DNA of 64,000 nt from Candidatus Rokuibacteriota bacterium (GCA_003220225.1 QHRU01000037.1:1-64000), one strand, 5' to 3'. Positions 8,667-17,253 are shown, counted from the first letter of the stretch. A program made the numbers and translations. The notes: generated by a model not told the origin, from the letters alone.

Positions 8667-8831
8667 TCAGGATTTGCGCGATGTCTGGGAGAAGAACGTG
8701 CCCACGAGGGGCCGGAGCGACCGGCCACCGCACTCGGGGCACGTCGCGTTTCCCTTGTCGTGCTCGCTGATCGACATCGTGCGCGTCACTTCCTTCTTAC
8801 ACCCCTCGCAGAAGTACTCGTAGATGGGCAT
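8667..8831 (-). CDS. FmdB-type zinc-ribbon small protein (below ORF-track cutoff)
   Basis: 54 aa beginning MPIYEYFCEGC and containing a second pair CPEC about 20 residues later, the CxxC...CxxC arrangement of the FmdB/CxxC_CXXC_SSSS regulatory-protein family. The ATG at 8831 is preceded by GGAGG with six-base spacing (AAGGAGGATGGCC). It lies 11 bases upstream of pfpI, whose ribosome binding site abuts the stop. The function is unknown; the ribbon likely binds one zinc. Confidence 0.88.
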   Translation of the reverse strand: MPIYEYFCEGCKKEVTRTMSISEHDKGNATCPECGGRSLRPLVGTFFSQTSRKS

Positions 8832-8885
8832 GGCCATCCTCCTTCCCGGCAGGACGGGTTATGGGAAGACTCCGACGGGGAGAGT

Positions 8886-10226
8886 CTACGCCCGGCGGAG
8901 CGTGTCGACCAGCCAGCGTGCCGTGCGCAAGAGCCGGCCGTCGCCGTGGCGCGGACCGACCAGCTGCACCCCCAGCGGCAGGCCGTTGGCGCCGCTCATG
9001 AGCGGCACGCTCAGGGCGGGCACGCCGCACAGCGTCCACAGCGAGCAGAAGACCGGATCGCCGGTGGACGCGAGCCCCGCGGGCGCCACGCCGGTGGCGG
9101 CGGGCGTGAGCAGCGCGTCGTAGCGCTGCTCGAACAGCTCGGCGAATCCCTCGTTCAGACGCGGGATCTGGGCGAGCGCCTCGAGGTACGCGGGGGCGGC
9201 GTGGCCGCGGCCACGCTCGATGCGCCCGCGCAGCCGCTCCGAGAGGCGCGCGCGGCCCTTGTCCCACTCGCGGGCCAGGTTGACCGCCACCTCGGCCTCC
9301 ATGATGAGGCCGTGCCAGTCCCACGCCTGCTCGATGGCGCCGGCCAGCTCGACCTCCTCCACGCGGTCGCCGAGGCGCTCGACCAGCTCGGCGAAGGCCT
9401 CCTGCGCGTCGGCGTCCACGCGATTCCAGTGCGGCGTTTTCACGAATCCGAGGGTCGGCGGGATCGGCGGCTCCTCGGCGGTCGTCGCGCCGTACGGCGT
9501 GTGCGCCCGGGGGCTCGACTCGAACTCGCCCTCATCGTAGGCGACGCACGACTCCAGCAGCAGCGCCACGTCCTCGATGGAGCGCGCGAAGAGACCGACG
9601 GTGTCCAGCGTCTGCGAGACGCGCGACATGCCGCGGCGCGGGACGAGCCCGCGCGTCGGCTTCAGCCCGTAGATGCCGCAGTAGGACGCGGGCCGGACCG
9701 TGGAGCCGCCCGTCTGGCTGCCGAGGGCCAGCGGCACCATCCCGGCGGCGACGGCGGCGGCCGAGCCGCTCGAGGATCCGCCGGGCGAGTACGCGGGATC
9801 GTGAGGATTGCGCGTCTTGCCCGAGGCGCCGCACGCGAACTCGGTGGTGACCGTCTTGCCCATGATGACGGCGCCGGCGGCGCGGAGCTGTGTGACGACG
9901 GCCGCATCGCGCGACGGTGTGCGGCCCGCGTGGAGCGGCGAGCCGTTCTCGGTCGGCATGTCGGCCGTGTCGATGATGTCCTTGACGGCGATCGGCACCC
10001 CATGGAGCGGACCGATCGGCTGTCCGGACAGCCGCCACTGGTCGGCGGCGCGCGCCTGGCCCAGCGCGTGGTCGGGATCGAGGAACGCCCACGCCTCGAT
10101 GCGCGCGTCCGTCTCGCGCACGCGCGCCAGGCAGGCGGCGACGTACTGCTCGGAGGCGATGGCGCCCTCGCGGATGAGCCGCGCAGCATCCGTGGCCGAC
10201 AGCGCACGCAGGTTCGTCGGATCCAT
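8886..10226 (-). CDS. Amidase signature family hydrolase
   Basis: 446 aa. The amidase-signature catalytic set is visible: Lys in GVPIAVKDIID near residue 80, then GGSSSGSAAAVAAG and GSQTGGSTVRPAS supplying the cis-Ser and nucleophile Ser. The ATG at 10226 starts MDPTNLRALSATDAARLI, typical of GatA-like amidases; the 664-aa ORF extends this frame upstream through unrelated sequence. No gatB/gatC is nearby, so this is more likely a catabolic amidase than a tRNA amidotransferase subunit. Proximity to a Liv-type transporter would fit amide or peptide catabolism (inference). Confidence 0.9.
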   Translation of the reverse strand: MDPTNLRALSATDAARLIREGAIASEQYVAACLARVRETDARIEAWAFLDPDHALGQARAADQWRLSGQPIGPLHGVPIAVKDIIDTADMPTENGSPLHAGRTPSRDAAVVTQLRAAGAVIMGKTVTTEFACGASGKTRNPHDPAYSPGGSSSGSAAAVAAGMVPLALGSQTGGSTVRPASYCGIYGLKPTRGLVPRRGMSRVSQTLDTVGLFARSIEDVALLLESCVAYDEGEFESSPRAHTPYGATTAEEPPIPPTLGFVKTPHWNRVDADAQEAFAELVERLGDRVEEVELAGAIEQAWDWHGLIMEAEVAVNLAREWDKGRARLSERLRGRIERGRGHAAPAYLEALAQIPRLNEGFAELFEQRYDALLTPAATGVAPAGLASTGDPVFCSLWTLCGVPALSVPLMSGANGLPLGVQLVGPRHGDGRLLRTARWLVDTLRRA

Positions 10227-10318
10227 CGCCGGTAAGGTCGCCGGAATCACCCCCCCTTTGCAAGTCCGCGCGGTCATGGCCGGCGAGCGCACACGGTCAG
10301 CGATCAGCGCTGGTTCGA

Positions 10319-10337
10319 GCGCGGGCTTTGCCCGCGC
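10319..10337. other. Perfect 8-bp hairpin in the amidase/TRAP gap
   Basis: GCGCGGGC-TTT-GCCCGCGC in the 197-base gap between dctM and the amidase gene. No T-run follows on either strand. The rest of this gap shows no gene. Confidence 0.5.
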
Positions 10338-10393
10338 AATCCTCTGATCTGGGGGAGGCAGGAAGGAGCACGCCCCAGGCGTGCGACGACCGT

Positions 10394-10418
10394 CGGAAGG
10401 GGGGCGAACCCCCCTCCG
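10394..10418 (-). terminator. Terminator-like hairpin after dctM
   Basis: CGGA(A)GGGGGG-CGAA-CCCCCCTCCG starts six bases beyond the dctM stop in the direction of transcription. The stem is very strong, but no U-run follows, so it may act in 3'-end protection or belong to the G/C-run hairpin family seen elsewhere here. Confidence 0.5.
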
Positions 10419-10423
10419 AGTGT

Positions 10424-12499
10424 CTACTTGCCGTACAGGAACTCCGGCAGCCAGAGGGTCATACCGGGCCAGATGTACATGAAGACCAGGCAGATGAGCA
10501 CGATGATCATGTACGGCATCATGCCCGCGAAGATCTGGTTGAGCGTGACGTGCTTGGGGGCCACGCCTTTCAGGTAGAACGCCGACATCGCCACCGGCGG
10601 CGACAGGAACGCCGCCTGGAGGTTCACCGCCACCATCGTCCCGAACAGGATCGGGTCGATCTGGAAGTGGGTGAGCAGCGGGATGAAGATCGGGCAGAAG
10701 ATGACGATGATCTCCGTCCACTCGAGCGGCCAGCCGAGCAGGAAGATGATCAGCTGCGCCAGGATCTGGAAGCCGAGCGGTGAGAGGTTCATCGACAGCA
10801 CCCAGCGCTCGATGAGCGACTGGCCGCCGTGCAGCGCGAACACCGCGGAGAAGAGCGCCGAGCCGACGAAGAGCCAGCACACCATCGCCGTCGTCTTCGC
10901 GGTGAGGAACGTCGACTCCTTGAGGTTCTGCCGCAGCTCGGGCGACGTGCGGAGGTACCAGAGCCCCGGCACGACGGTGCCCACCAGGGTCATGCCGATC
11001 GAGCCGGCCACGAGCAGCGACGCCCAGTCCTCACCCTCGTACCAGCCCAGCCCGAAGCCGATGACGAATCCGACGAGGCTCCACCACCAGACCTGTCTCT
11101 GGAAGCGCGCCATCACCGCCAGGTACATGGCGCCGAGGGCGCCGACGGCGGCCGACTCCGTCGCGGTGCAGATGCCGAAGAGGATCACCGCCAGCACGAT
11201 GACGGTGAGCACGCCGAGCGGCACCACGGAGGCGATCAGCTCCTTGAGGATCTCCAGCTGCTCGCCGTCCATGCGCCAGAAGTAGGCGAGCAGCAGCAGC
11301 GCGGAGAACGCCGCCAATCCCCAGAACCACGGGTAGAAGTGCTCCGGGATCTTCCCCGCCCCGGTGTCCTTGCTCGGATCGCGGAGCGAGGTCATCTCCT
11401 CCGGCGCGCCCTCGGGTTTCACGGGCGCGGTCGCCTTCTCTGACTCCCCCGCCGCGCCCAGCTCCTGCGGCGGCTCGTCGCTCGCGGACCCGAGCTCCTG
11501 GGGTCTCTCCTCCGCCGCCGGGGCGGCCGCGGCCGTCGGCGCCGCCGGCGCCGAGACGACCGGGACGCTCGTGACCGCCGTGGCCTTCGTCCCGGGCGAG
11601 ACGGCCGCCGTCGTCACCTCCGGGGCGTTGTAGATCACGACGTACCACCACGTAGCGCCGAAGGTGGCGACAGTGAGGAGCACCGGCACCGAGACCGCGG
11701 CCAGGTCGCGCCCGATGACGCGGTAGCCGGCGACACGCGCGAGAGCCGGCCGGAAGGCGGCGGCAATCAGCCCGGGGACCACGGTCCGCGAGCGGCCGCG
11801 CTCGAGCGCCCGCAAATAGTCGGGCACGGCGATGCGATACTGATCGGGGGCCAGCTTGGGCGCGATCTTCGGATTGATGATCGCCCAGCCGAGAATGTAG
11901 ACGAGGTAGAGGAACGTGAGGAAGAAGCCGGGCAGCATGGCCGCGGCGTACAGCTTGACGATCGACTGCCCCGCCACGGCCGCGTACACGATCAGCATGA
12001 CCGACGGTGGGATGAGGATGCCGAGCGTGCCGCCCGCGGTGATCGCGCCCGACGCCAGCTTGATGTCGTAGCCGGCGTTGAGCATCGGCCGCAGGGCGAT
12101 GACGCCCATGAGCACGACCACGGCGCCCACGATGCCGGACGCGATGCCCCAGAACGCGCACACGAGCAGGGTCGTCACGGCCAGCGAGGCCGGCACGCGT
12201 CGGAACGCGAGCTGGACGCTGTGGAACATGCGGTCCACGAGCGCCGCGCGCTCCATGATGTAGCCCATGAAGACGAACAGCGGCACCGACAGCAGCGTGT
12301 CGTTGGTCATGACGCCATAGGTGCGCTGGGCGACCAGGTCGAAGATGCGGTTCTGGTACCAGTGCGCGCCGGGCGCCCAGAACGCGATGAAGCCGAAGAC
12401 GAGCCCGAGACCCATCAGCGTGAAGGCGGTCGGATAGCCCATCATGATCGCGACGACGATGAGCCCGAGCATCGTCAATCCGAGTGACGGATCGCTCAC
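10424..12499 (-). CDS. dctM: TRAP transporter large permease DctM with central insertions
   Basis: 691 aa, against about 430 for usual DctM. The N-terminal part (residues 1-225) and the C-terminal part (from about 560) read as normal DctM: GIVGAVVVLMGVIALRPML, GGTLGILIPPSVMLIVYAAV, LSPPVAMSAFYLKGVAP. Between them are a linker rich in Ala, Pro and Glu (residues about 300-385, with ERPQELGSASDEPPQELG), extra hydrophobic segments and a second insert around 485-530. GTG start at 12499 overlaps the dctQ stop (GTGA). It is the sodium-coupled translocating subunit of the TRAP system. Confidence 0.93.
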   Translation of the reverse strand: MSDPSLGLTMLGLIVVAIMMGYPTAFTLMGLGLVFGFIAFWAPGAHWYQNRIFDLVAQRTYGVMTNDTLLSVPLFVFMGYIMERAALVDRMFHSVQLAFRRVPASLAVTTLLVCAFWGIASGIVGAVVVLMGVIALRPMLNAGYDIKLASGAITAGGTLGILIPPSVMLIVYAAVAGQSIVKLYAAAMLPGFFLTFLYLVYILGWAIINPKIAPKLAPDQYRIAVPDYLRALERGRSRTVVPGLIAAAFRPALARVAGYRVIGRDLAAVSVPVLLTVATFGATWWYVVIYNAPEVTTAAVSPGTKATAVTSVPVVSAPAAPTAAAAPAAEERPQELGSASDEPPQELGAAGESEKATAPVKPEGAPEEMTSLRDPSKDTGAGKIPEHFYPWFWGLAAFSALLLLAYFWRMDGEQLEILKELIASVVPLGVLTVIVLAVILFGICTATESAAVGALGAMYLAVMARFQRQVWWWSLVGFVIGFGLGWYEGEDWASLLVAGSIGMTLVGTVVPGLWYLRTSPELRQNLKESTFLTAKTTAMVCWLFVGSALFSAVFALHGGQSLIERWVLSMNLSPLGFQILAQLIIFLLGWPLEWTEIIVIFCPIFIPLLTHFQIDPILFGTMVAVNLQAAFLSPPVAMSAFYLKGVAPKHVTLNQIFAGMMPYMIIVLICLVFMYIWPGMTLWLPEFLYGK

Positions 12500-13203
12500 C
12501 TCGTGCGCTCGTCGTCGTCTTTGATGGCCTTCTCGTGCACGACACCCTCTTCCATGACGCTCCGGTGACGCGCGGCCTCATCGATCGCCTTGGCGCCCTC
12601 GATGGCCGCCCGGCGCGACTCTTCGTCCACGTACTCGCTGTGGCCGAGCTGCGTCTCGATGACGTCGATCTCCTCGACGTCCTCCAGCCGCGCCGGCCAC
12701 TGCCCGGTGCGGATGGTGAGGATGCACCGGACGATCTCCGCCAGCCCCTGCAGCATGACCAGCGCGCCGGCGACGGGGATGACCGTCTTGAAGTGGTACA
12801 CGGGCGGGCCCTCGGCCGTCACCGTGGAATGCTCGTGGATGCGCCACGAGTCGGCCGCGTAGCCGCTGCCCGCGTAGATCAGCCCGATCATGCACGGGAT
12901 GAAGAACAGGAAGTAGAGGATCAGGTCGAGCGAGGCCTGCGCGCGCGGCTTCATGTAGATGTAGACGAAGTCGGCGCGCACGTGGCCGGCCAGGGCCAGC
13001 GTGTAGGCCCCGCACAACATGAACAGCGAGCCATAGAGCATGTTGTTGAGGTCGAAGATCCAGGCAGTCGGCGCGTTCAGGATGTAACGCTTGAAGACCT
13101 CGATGGCCACCACGAACGTCAGCGCCACGATCAGCCACGAGGCCGCCTTGCCCGACCAGTAGCTGACCTGATCGATGGCGCGGATGAACCGCAGGAACGT
13201 CAT
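12496..13203 (-). CDS. dctQ: TRAP transporter small permease DctQ
   Basis: 235 aa from the ATG at 13203. Four hydrophobic segments in residues 15-165 match DctQ (WLIVALTFVVAIEVFKRY, NMLYGSLFMLCGAYTLALAGHVRADF). A charged C-terminal tail of about 55 residues with many Glu/Arg is longer than usual. The track's 296-aa version reads through the hairpin repeat upstream and is unlikely. It overlaps dctM by four bases. Confidence 0.9.
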   Translation of the reverse strand: MTFLRFIRAIDQVSYWSGKAASWLIVALTFVVAIEVFKRYILNAPTAWIFDLNNMLYGSLFMLCGAYTLALAGHVRADFVYIYMKPRAQASLDLILYFLFFIPCMIGLIYAGSGYAADSWRIHEHSTVTAEGPPVYHFKTVIPVAGALVMLQGLAEIVRCILTIRTGQWPARLEDVEEIDVIETQLGHSEYVDEESRRAAIEGAKAIDEAARHRSVMEEGVVHEKAIKDDDERTR

Positions 13204-13208
13204 CCGAA

Positions 13209-13284
13209 GTGGGGGGCCACGAGATGGCCCCCCATACCCCCCCGACGCTCGGGAGCGCCCCGGGAAACCCGGGGCGCTCCTCGA
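13209..13284. repeat. G/C-run double-hairpin repeat, copy 4
   Basis: GGGGGGCCACGAGATGGCCCCCC followed by a C-run and the hairpin GGAGCGCCCCGGG-AAA-CCCGGGGCGCTCC. It fills the gap between dctP and dctQ and in transcript orientation has the same order (GC hairpin first, G/C-run hairpin second) as the copy at 8053. Confidence 0.88.
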
Positions 13285-13298
13285 AGGGCCGACACTCC

Positions 13299-14441
13299 CT
13301 AACTCTTCTTCTGCGCCGGCGCCGCGGGCCGGCCGAAGTAGTGCTCGTAGGCCATGCGCCGGCTGACGTTGGTGTCGAGGTCCCACTTCACCGTGCGCTG
13401 GGCGAACGCCTTCTGCGACTCGGCGATCTCCTTGAACAGCGGGTTGTCCGACGACTTCTTGTCGGCGACCTGGTCATAGATCTCGAGCTGCTTCTTGAGC
13501 ACGGAGTCCGGTGTCTTGTAGAACCGGACCTTGTCCTTGGTCTGCAGCTCGATGTAGTCCTTCGAGTAGCGGTCGATCGACTTCCACGCCATGTCCGCCG
13601 ACGCTGCCTCGACCGCGTTCTCGATGATGGCCTTCATCTTGTCGGGCAGCGCGTCGAACTTCGTCTTGTTGAAGGTGATCTCGAGCTGCTCGGCGTTTTG
13701 GTGGTAGCTCTGCAGCATGCAGACCTTGGAGACGTCGGCGAAGCCGAGGATCCGGTCCGACGTCGCGTTGTTGAACTCCGCGGCATCGAGCAGGCCGCGG
13801 TCCATCGCCGGCACGATCTCGGCGCCGGGCAGCGCGTTGACCGCCGCCCCCAGGCCCTGGAACACGTCGATCGAGATACCGACCGTGCGGAACTTGAGGC
13901 CCTTGAAATCGTCTACCTTCGTGATCGGCTTCTTGTACCAGCCGAGCGGCTGCGTGAACATCGGCCCGTACGGGAACGACACGACGTTGGCGCCGATCGA
14001 CGCGTAGAGCTTGGTGAGCAGTTGCTTGCCGCCGCCGTACTTGTGCCAGGAGAGCAGCATGTTGGCGTCCATGCCGTAGCCCGGCCCGGAACCCCAGAGC
14101 GCGAGCGCCGTCTGCTTGCCGTAGTGATACACGAGCACGCCGTGGCCGCCGTCGAGCGTGCCCTTCGACACGGCGTCGAGCAGGCCGAAGGCCGGCACCA
14201 CCGCGCCCGCGGGCAGCACGTCGATCTTGAGATCGCCGCCCGTCATGTCGTTCACCTTCTTGGCGAAGTCGAGCGCGTACTCGTGGAAGATGTCCTTCTG
14301 CGGCCACGTCGACTGCCAGCGCATCGTGATGGGACCCTGGGCTCGGACGACCGAGGGGAAGCCCAGGGCGACCGCGCCCACGGCCGCGCCCGTGAGGAAG
14401 GTGCGGCGGGATGTTTCGGGAGTCGCCTGCGAGTCGGTCAT
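13299..14441 (-). CDS. dctP: TRAP transporter substrate-binding protein DctP, Tat-exported
   Basis: 380 aa with twin-arginine signal SRRTFLTGAAVGAVALG (residues 11-27) and cleavage near VVRAQG. The mature protein is a DctP/TakP-type binding protein: LPAGAVVPAFGLLDAVSKG, GLKFRTVGISIDVFQGLGA (binding arginine within KFR) and AAEFNNATSD. The TakP subgroup binds 2-oxoacids, so an organic acid ligand is plausible. First gene of the TRAP operon; a TACAAT -10-like box lies at 14503-14508. Confidence 0.93.
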   Translation of the reverse strand: MTDSQATPETSRRTFLTGAAVGAVALGFPSVVRAQGPITMRWQSTWPQKDIFHEYALDFAKKVNDMTGGDLKIDVLPAGAVVPAFGLLDAVSKGTLDGGHGVLVYHYGKQTALALWGSGPGYGMDANMLLSWHKYGGGKQLLTKLYASIGANVVSFPYGPMFTQPLGWYKKPITKVDDFKGLKFRTVGISIDVFQGLGAAVNALPGAEIVPAMDRGLLDAAEFNNATSDRILGFADVSKVCMLQSYHQNAEQLEITFNKTKFDALPDKMKAIIENAVEAASADMAWKSIDRYSKDYIELQTKDKVRFYKTPDSVLKKQLEIYDQVADKKSSDNPLFKEIAESQKAFAQRTVKWDLDTNVSRRMAYEHYFGRPAAPAQKKS

Positions 14442-14549
14442 GGAGCACCTCCGTCGTCGTTGGCTCGAAGTGCACCCGATGGTCCGGTGTTGAGCGGCGG
14501 TTATTGTAACCGACCTTCCCGCCGCGGGGTTCCGAGTTTGAGCGCAGAT

Positions 14550-15239
14550 TCAGCGGGCGGGAGCGATCTCGAGGGCGAGCCGGCGGTCGTCCCGCCGGAC
14601 GGTGAGGCGCAGCGACTTCTCGGGCGCGAGGTCGGCGAGCGCCTCCCGCGCCGCGTCGCGCGTGACGACGGCCGTCTCCTCGACCTGGAGGATGACGTCG
14701 CCCACCTCCAGCCCCGCCCGCGCCGCCGCGCTGTCCTTCATCACCAGGCTGACCACGGGCGCGCCGGCGCCGCCCGGGCGGCCGCCGCCCAGCTCGGGCT
14801 GCGGCCCGTCCGGCTCGCGCAGGAGAAAGCCGTACTCGGCGGCCACGCGCTCGCCCGCGACGGCACGCGGCATCTGCACCAGGCGCACGGGCAGCGCGCG
14901 GCGGCCCTCCGCGCGCAGCACGGTCAGCCGCGCGTCGCGCTCCACGGGCCCGGTCGCGATCATGCGCTGGAGCGCGCGCGTCTCGGTGACGGGCCGATCG
15001 TCGAAGGCGACGACGATATCGCCGCTCTTGAGACCGGCGCGCGCGGCGGGTGTCCCCTCCATGACGTCGACGATCACCACACCGAACCCCTCGCGAATTC
15101 CGTGCTTCGTGGCCAGCTCGTCCATCTCCTGCTCCGAGAGGTCGCGGATGCGCACGCCGAGCCACGACCACGGCCGCGCCTCCGCGACGCCGCCCGCGAG
15201 GAGCAGCGCGAGCGCGAGGGCGGCCGCCACGCGCCTCAC
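14550..15239 (-). CDS. Secreted protein with two PDZ domains
   Basis: 229 aa from a GTG that overlaps the preceding gene's stop (GTGA). Signal peptide residues 1-20 (ALALALLLAGGVAEA). Two PDZ domains: residues about 25-105 (GLKSGDIVVAFDDRPV) and 130-220 (GLEVGDVILQVEETAV). There is no trypsin-like protease domain, unlike DegP, so it may be an adaptor or chaperone in the periplasm. Coupled to the Lon-N gene. Confidence 0.85.
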   Translation of the reverse strand: MRRVAAALALALLLAGGVAEARPWSWLGVRIRDLSEQEMDELATKHGIREGFGVVIVDVMEGTPAARAGLKSGDIVVAFDDRPVTETRALQRMIATGPVERDARLTVLRAEGRRALPVRLVQMPRAVAGERVAAEYGFLLREPDGPQPELGGGRPGGAGAPVVSLVMKDSAAARAGLEVGDVILQVEETAVVTRDAAREALADLAPEKSLRLTVRRDDRRLALEIAPAR

Positions 15240-15874
15240 GAACGGCCGCCCTTCAGCTCGCGCACGAGCATCTCCAGCGCGTCGGCCACGCGGGTGACCC
15301 GCGCCTCCACGTCGAGCATCTCGAGCAGCTCCTGGCGCAGCGCCGCGTCGGGCAGCACGGCGGCGGCGACGCGGTCGGCGACGGCGCCCGAGGGCTGGCC
15401 CTCGGCCAGCGCCGTGTCGAGCAGGTCCCGCGGCCGGCCGAGCGTCTCGAGCAGCGCGTGCGCCGCCGCGCGGATGCGCGCGAGGGCGGGCGTCACGTCG
15501 CCGGCGGGCCCGACGTCCTCCAGCCGCTTCACGCTCACCAGACGGTAGAGGGTGTCGCCGGGCAGCTCGTGCTCGATGCGCACGCGCGCGTCGCCGCGCA
15601 CGAGGATGTTGTAGCGACCGTTGGCGAGCCGCTCCCAGGAGACGATCTCGCCGAGCCCGCTCACGGCGTGCACGGCCGGCTTGCCGGCGTAGCTCGCCTC
15701 GTAGCCCGGCTGGAGCTTCACCACGCACAGCCGGCGGTCGCGCGCGAGCGCGTCCATCACCATCGCGCGGTAGCGCGCCTCGAAGACGTGCAGCGGCAGC
15801 AGCGTGCGGGGAAAGAAGGTGACGTCGGGCAGCGGGAAGATCGGCACGATGGCGGAGCCTGGCACCGACGCCAT
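15236..15874 (-). CDS. LON N-terminal substrate-binding domain protein
   Basis: 212 aa from the ATG at 15874 (MASVPGSAIVPIFPLPDVTFFPR). The sequence matches the Lon N-terminal (PUA-like) domain, with LPLHVFEARYRAMV near residue 27 and an alpha-helical tail. There is no AAA+ or protease domain, which is normal for this stand-alone family (PF02190). Cytoplasmic, function undetermined. It follows mrp by eight bases. Confidence 0.9.
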   Translation of the reverse strand: MASVPGSAIVPIFPLPDVTFFPRTLLPLHVFEARYRAMVMDALARDRRLCVVKLQPGYEASYAGKPAVHAVSGLGEIVSWERLANGRYNILVRGDARVRIEHELPGDTLYRLVSVKRLEDVGPAGDVTPALARIRAAAHALLETLGRPRDLLDTALAEGQPSGAVADRVAAAVLPDAALRQELLEMLDVEARVTRVADALEMLVRELKGGRS

Positions 15875-15882
15875 GCCCGCGC

Positions 15883-17001
15883 TCAGGAGATCGTGGGCAG
15901 CGGGCGGAGCGTCGCCGTCGCGTCGAGCCTCTCGACCACCCGCCTGGCCACGTCGCGGAAGGCCCCGGCCTGGGCCGACTGGGGGCGGCGCACGATGATG
16001 GGCGCGCCCTCGTCGCCGCCCTTGCGGGTGTCGGGGTCGAGGGGGAGCTGGCCGAGCAGCGGCACGCCGTACTCGTCGGCCACCTTCTTGCCGCCGCCCT
16101 CGCCGAAGATCGCGTACCGCGTGCCGGTGTCGGGCGCGACGAAGTACGACATGTTCTCGACGACGCCGAGCATCGGCACGTTGAGCCGCTGGAACATCGC
16201 GATCGCCTTGCGCACGTCCAGCAGCGCCACGTCTTGAGGGGTCGTCACCATCACCACGCCGGAGAGCGGGATGACCTGCGAGAGCGACAGCTGCGCGTCG
16301 CCGGTGCCGGGCGGCATGTCGAACACGAGGTAGTCGAGCGGTCCCCACATGACGTCGCGCAGCATCTGCTGGATGAACGAGTGGATCATCGGCCCCCGCC
16401 ACACGAGCGGCTCCTTGTCACCGACGAGCAGGCCGATCGACATCACCTTGAGGCCGTGGGCCTCGACCGGGATGATGCGGTTGTCGAACATCCCGGGCCG
16501 GCCCCTGGTGCCGAGCATGAGCGGCAGGTCGGGCCCGTAGACGTCGGCGTCGATGATTCCGACGTGCGCGCCGGCCTCGGCGAGCGCCAAGGCGAGATTC
16601 ACGGCGACGGTGGACTTGCCGACGCCGCCCTTGCCCGACGACACGGCGATCGTGTGCTTGACCTCGGGAATCATGTCCGCGGGGCGCTGGGGCGCGGCCG
16701 GCGCGGCGGCCTGCGGGTGGCCCTGCGCGCCGTGCTGATGCGGGTGAGCCGCGGCTGCGGCGCCGCCGCCCATCTTCGCGCTGACCTTCGACACGCCGGG
16801 CAGCCGCCCGACGAGCTTGGACGCCATGCTGTGGATCATCACCTTCGTCTGCGGCGGCTGGGCCGCGAACGCGAGCGTGAAGCTGACCGCGCCGCCCTGG
16901 ACGGCGACGTCGCGCACGAGCCCCAGCGCGACGATGTCTTTCTGGCTCTCGGGATCCTTGATACCGCGGAGCGCATTGATGACGTCCTGCTCGCTCGCCA
17001 T
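15883..17001 (-). CDS. mrp: Mrp/NBP35-family Fe-S cluster carrier ATPase
   Basis: 372 aa. Residues 1-80 are a MIP18/DUF59 domain; a His/Ala-rich linker follows; from 115 on is the ATPase with deviant Walker A SSGKGGVGKST, DADVYGPDLP and DMPPGTGDAQL. The usual C-terminal CxxC that holds the bridging Fe-S cluster is replaced by VAPDTGTRY. The protein probably still assembles or carries Fe-S clusters, but through other ligands. First gene of a minus-strand unit with the Lon-N and PDZ genes. Confidence 0.93.
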   Translation of the reverse strand: MASEQDVINALRGIKDPESQKDIVALGLVRDVAVQGGAVSFTLAFAAQPPQTKVMIHSMASKLVGRLPGVSKVSAKMGGGAAAAAHPHQHGAQGHPQAAAPAAPQRPADMIPEVKHTIAVSSGKGGVGKSTVAVNLALALAEAGAHVGIIDADVYGPDLPLMLGTRGRPGMFDNRIIPVEAHGLKVMSIGLLVGDKEPLVWRGPMIHSFIQQMLRDVMWGPLDYLVFDMPPGTGDAQLSLSQVIPLSGVVMVTTPQDVALLDVRKAIAMFQRLNVPMLGVVENMSYFVAPDTGTRYAIFGEGGGKKVADEYGVPLLGQLPLDPDTRKGGDEGAPIIVRRPQSAQAGAFRDVARRVVERLDATATLRPLPTIS

Positions 17002-17212
17002 ACGGACGAATGATATACCCGACGGGTCGGGGCGGGGCGTATGGGAACGCGGTTTCCCAATCTAGGGCGCCTTCGCTCTCCCGCCTCGCCCGGCCGCGCG
17101 CGCAAGCCGTTGAAAAGACGCCGCGCCCGGCGTGGAACGCCGATTGCTGCCAGAGGGGGCGGCCGTCTCGATGAGAGTCGAGCCAAGCAGTATGTTCGAT
17201 GCCCTCCCCCCG

Positions 17213-17253
17213 GCGAGGGCGGGCCTGCCAGGGCCCGCCCTCGCTTGATTTTT
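17213..17253 (+). terminator. Strong intrinsic terminator with no plus-strand gene before it
   Basis: A perfect 13-bp stem GCGAGGGCGGGCC / GGCCCGCCCTCGC with a six-base loop is followed by TTGATTTTT. The 279-base gap from 17002 holds no convincing protein gene but has two smaller hairpins (CGGCG-TGGAA-CGCCG; CTCGA-TGAGAG-TCGAG). It could terminate a small RNA or act as an attenuator for the flavin reductase operon. TTGATT also fits a -35 for that operon. Confidence 0.6.

Noticed and set aside
13209-13386. N-terminal extension of DctQ to 296 aa
   Set aside because: It would translate the hairpin repeat and the 3' end of dctP; the ATG at 13203 begins a normal DctQ.
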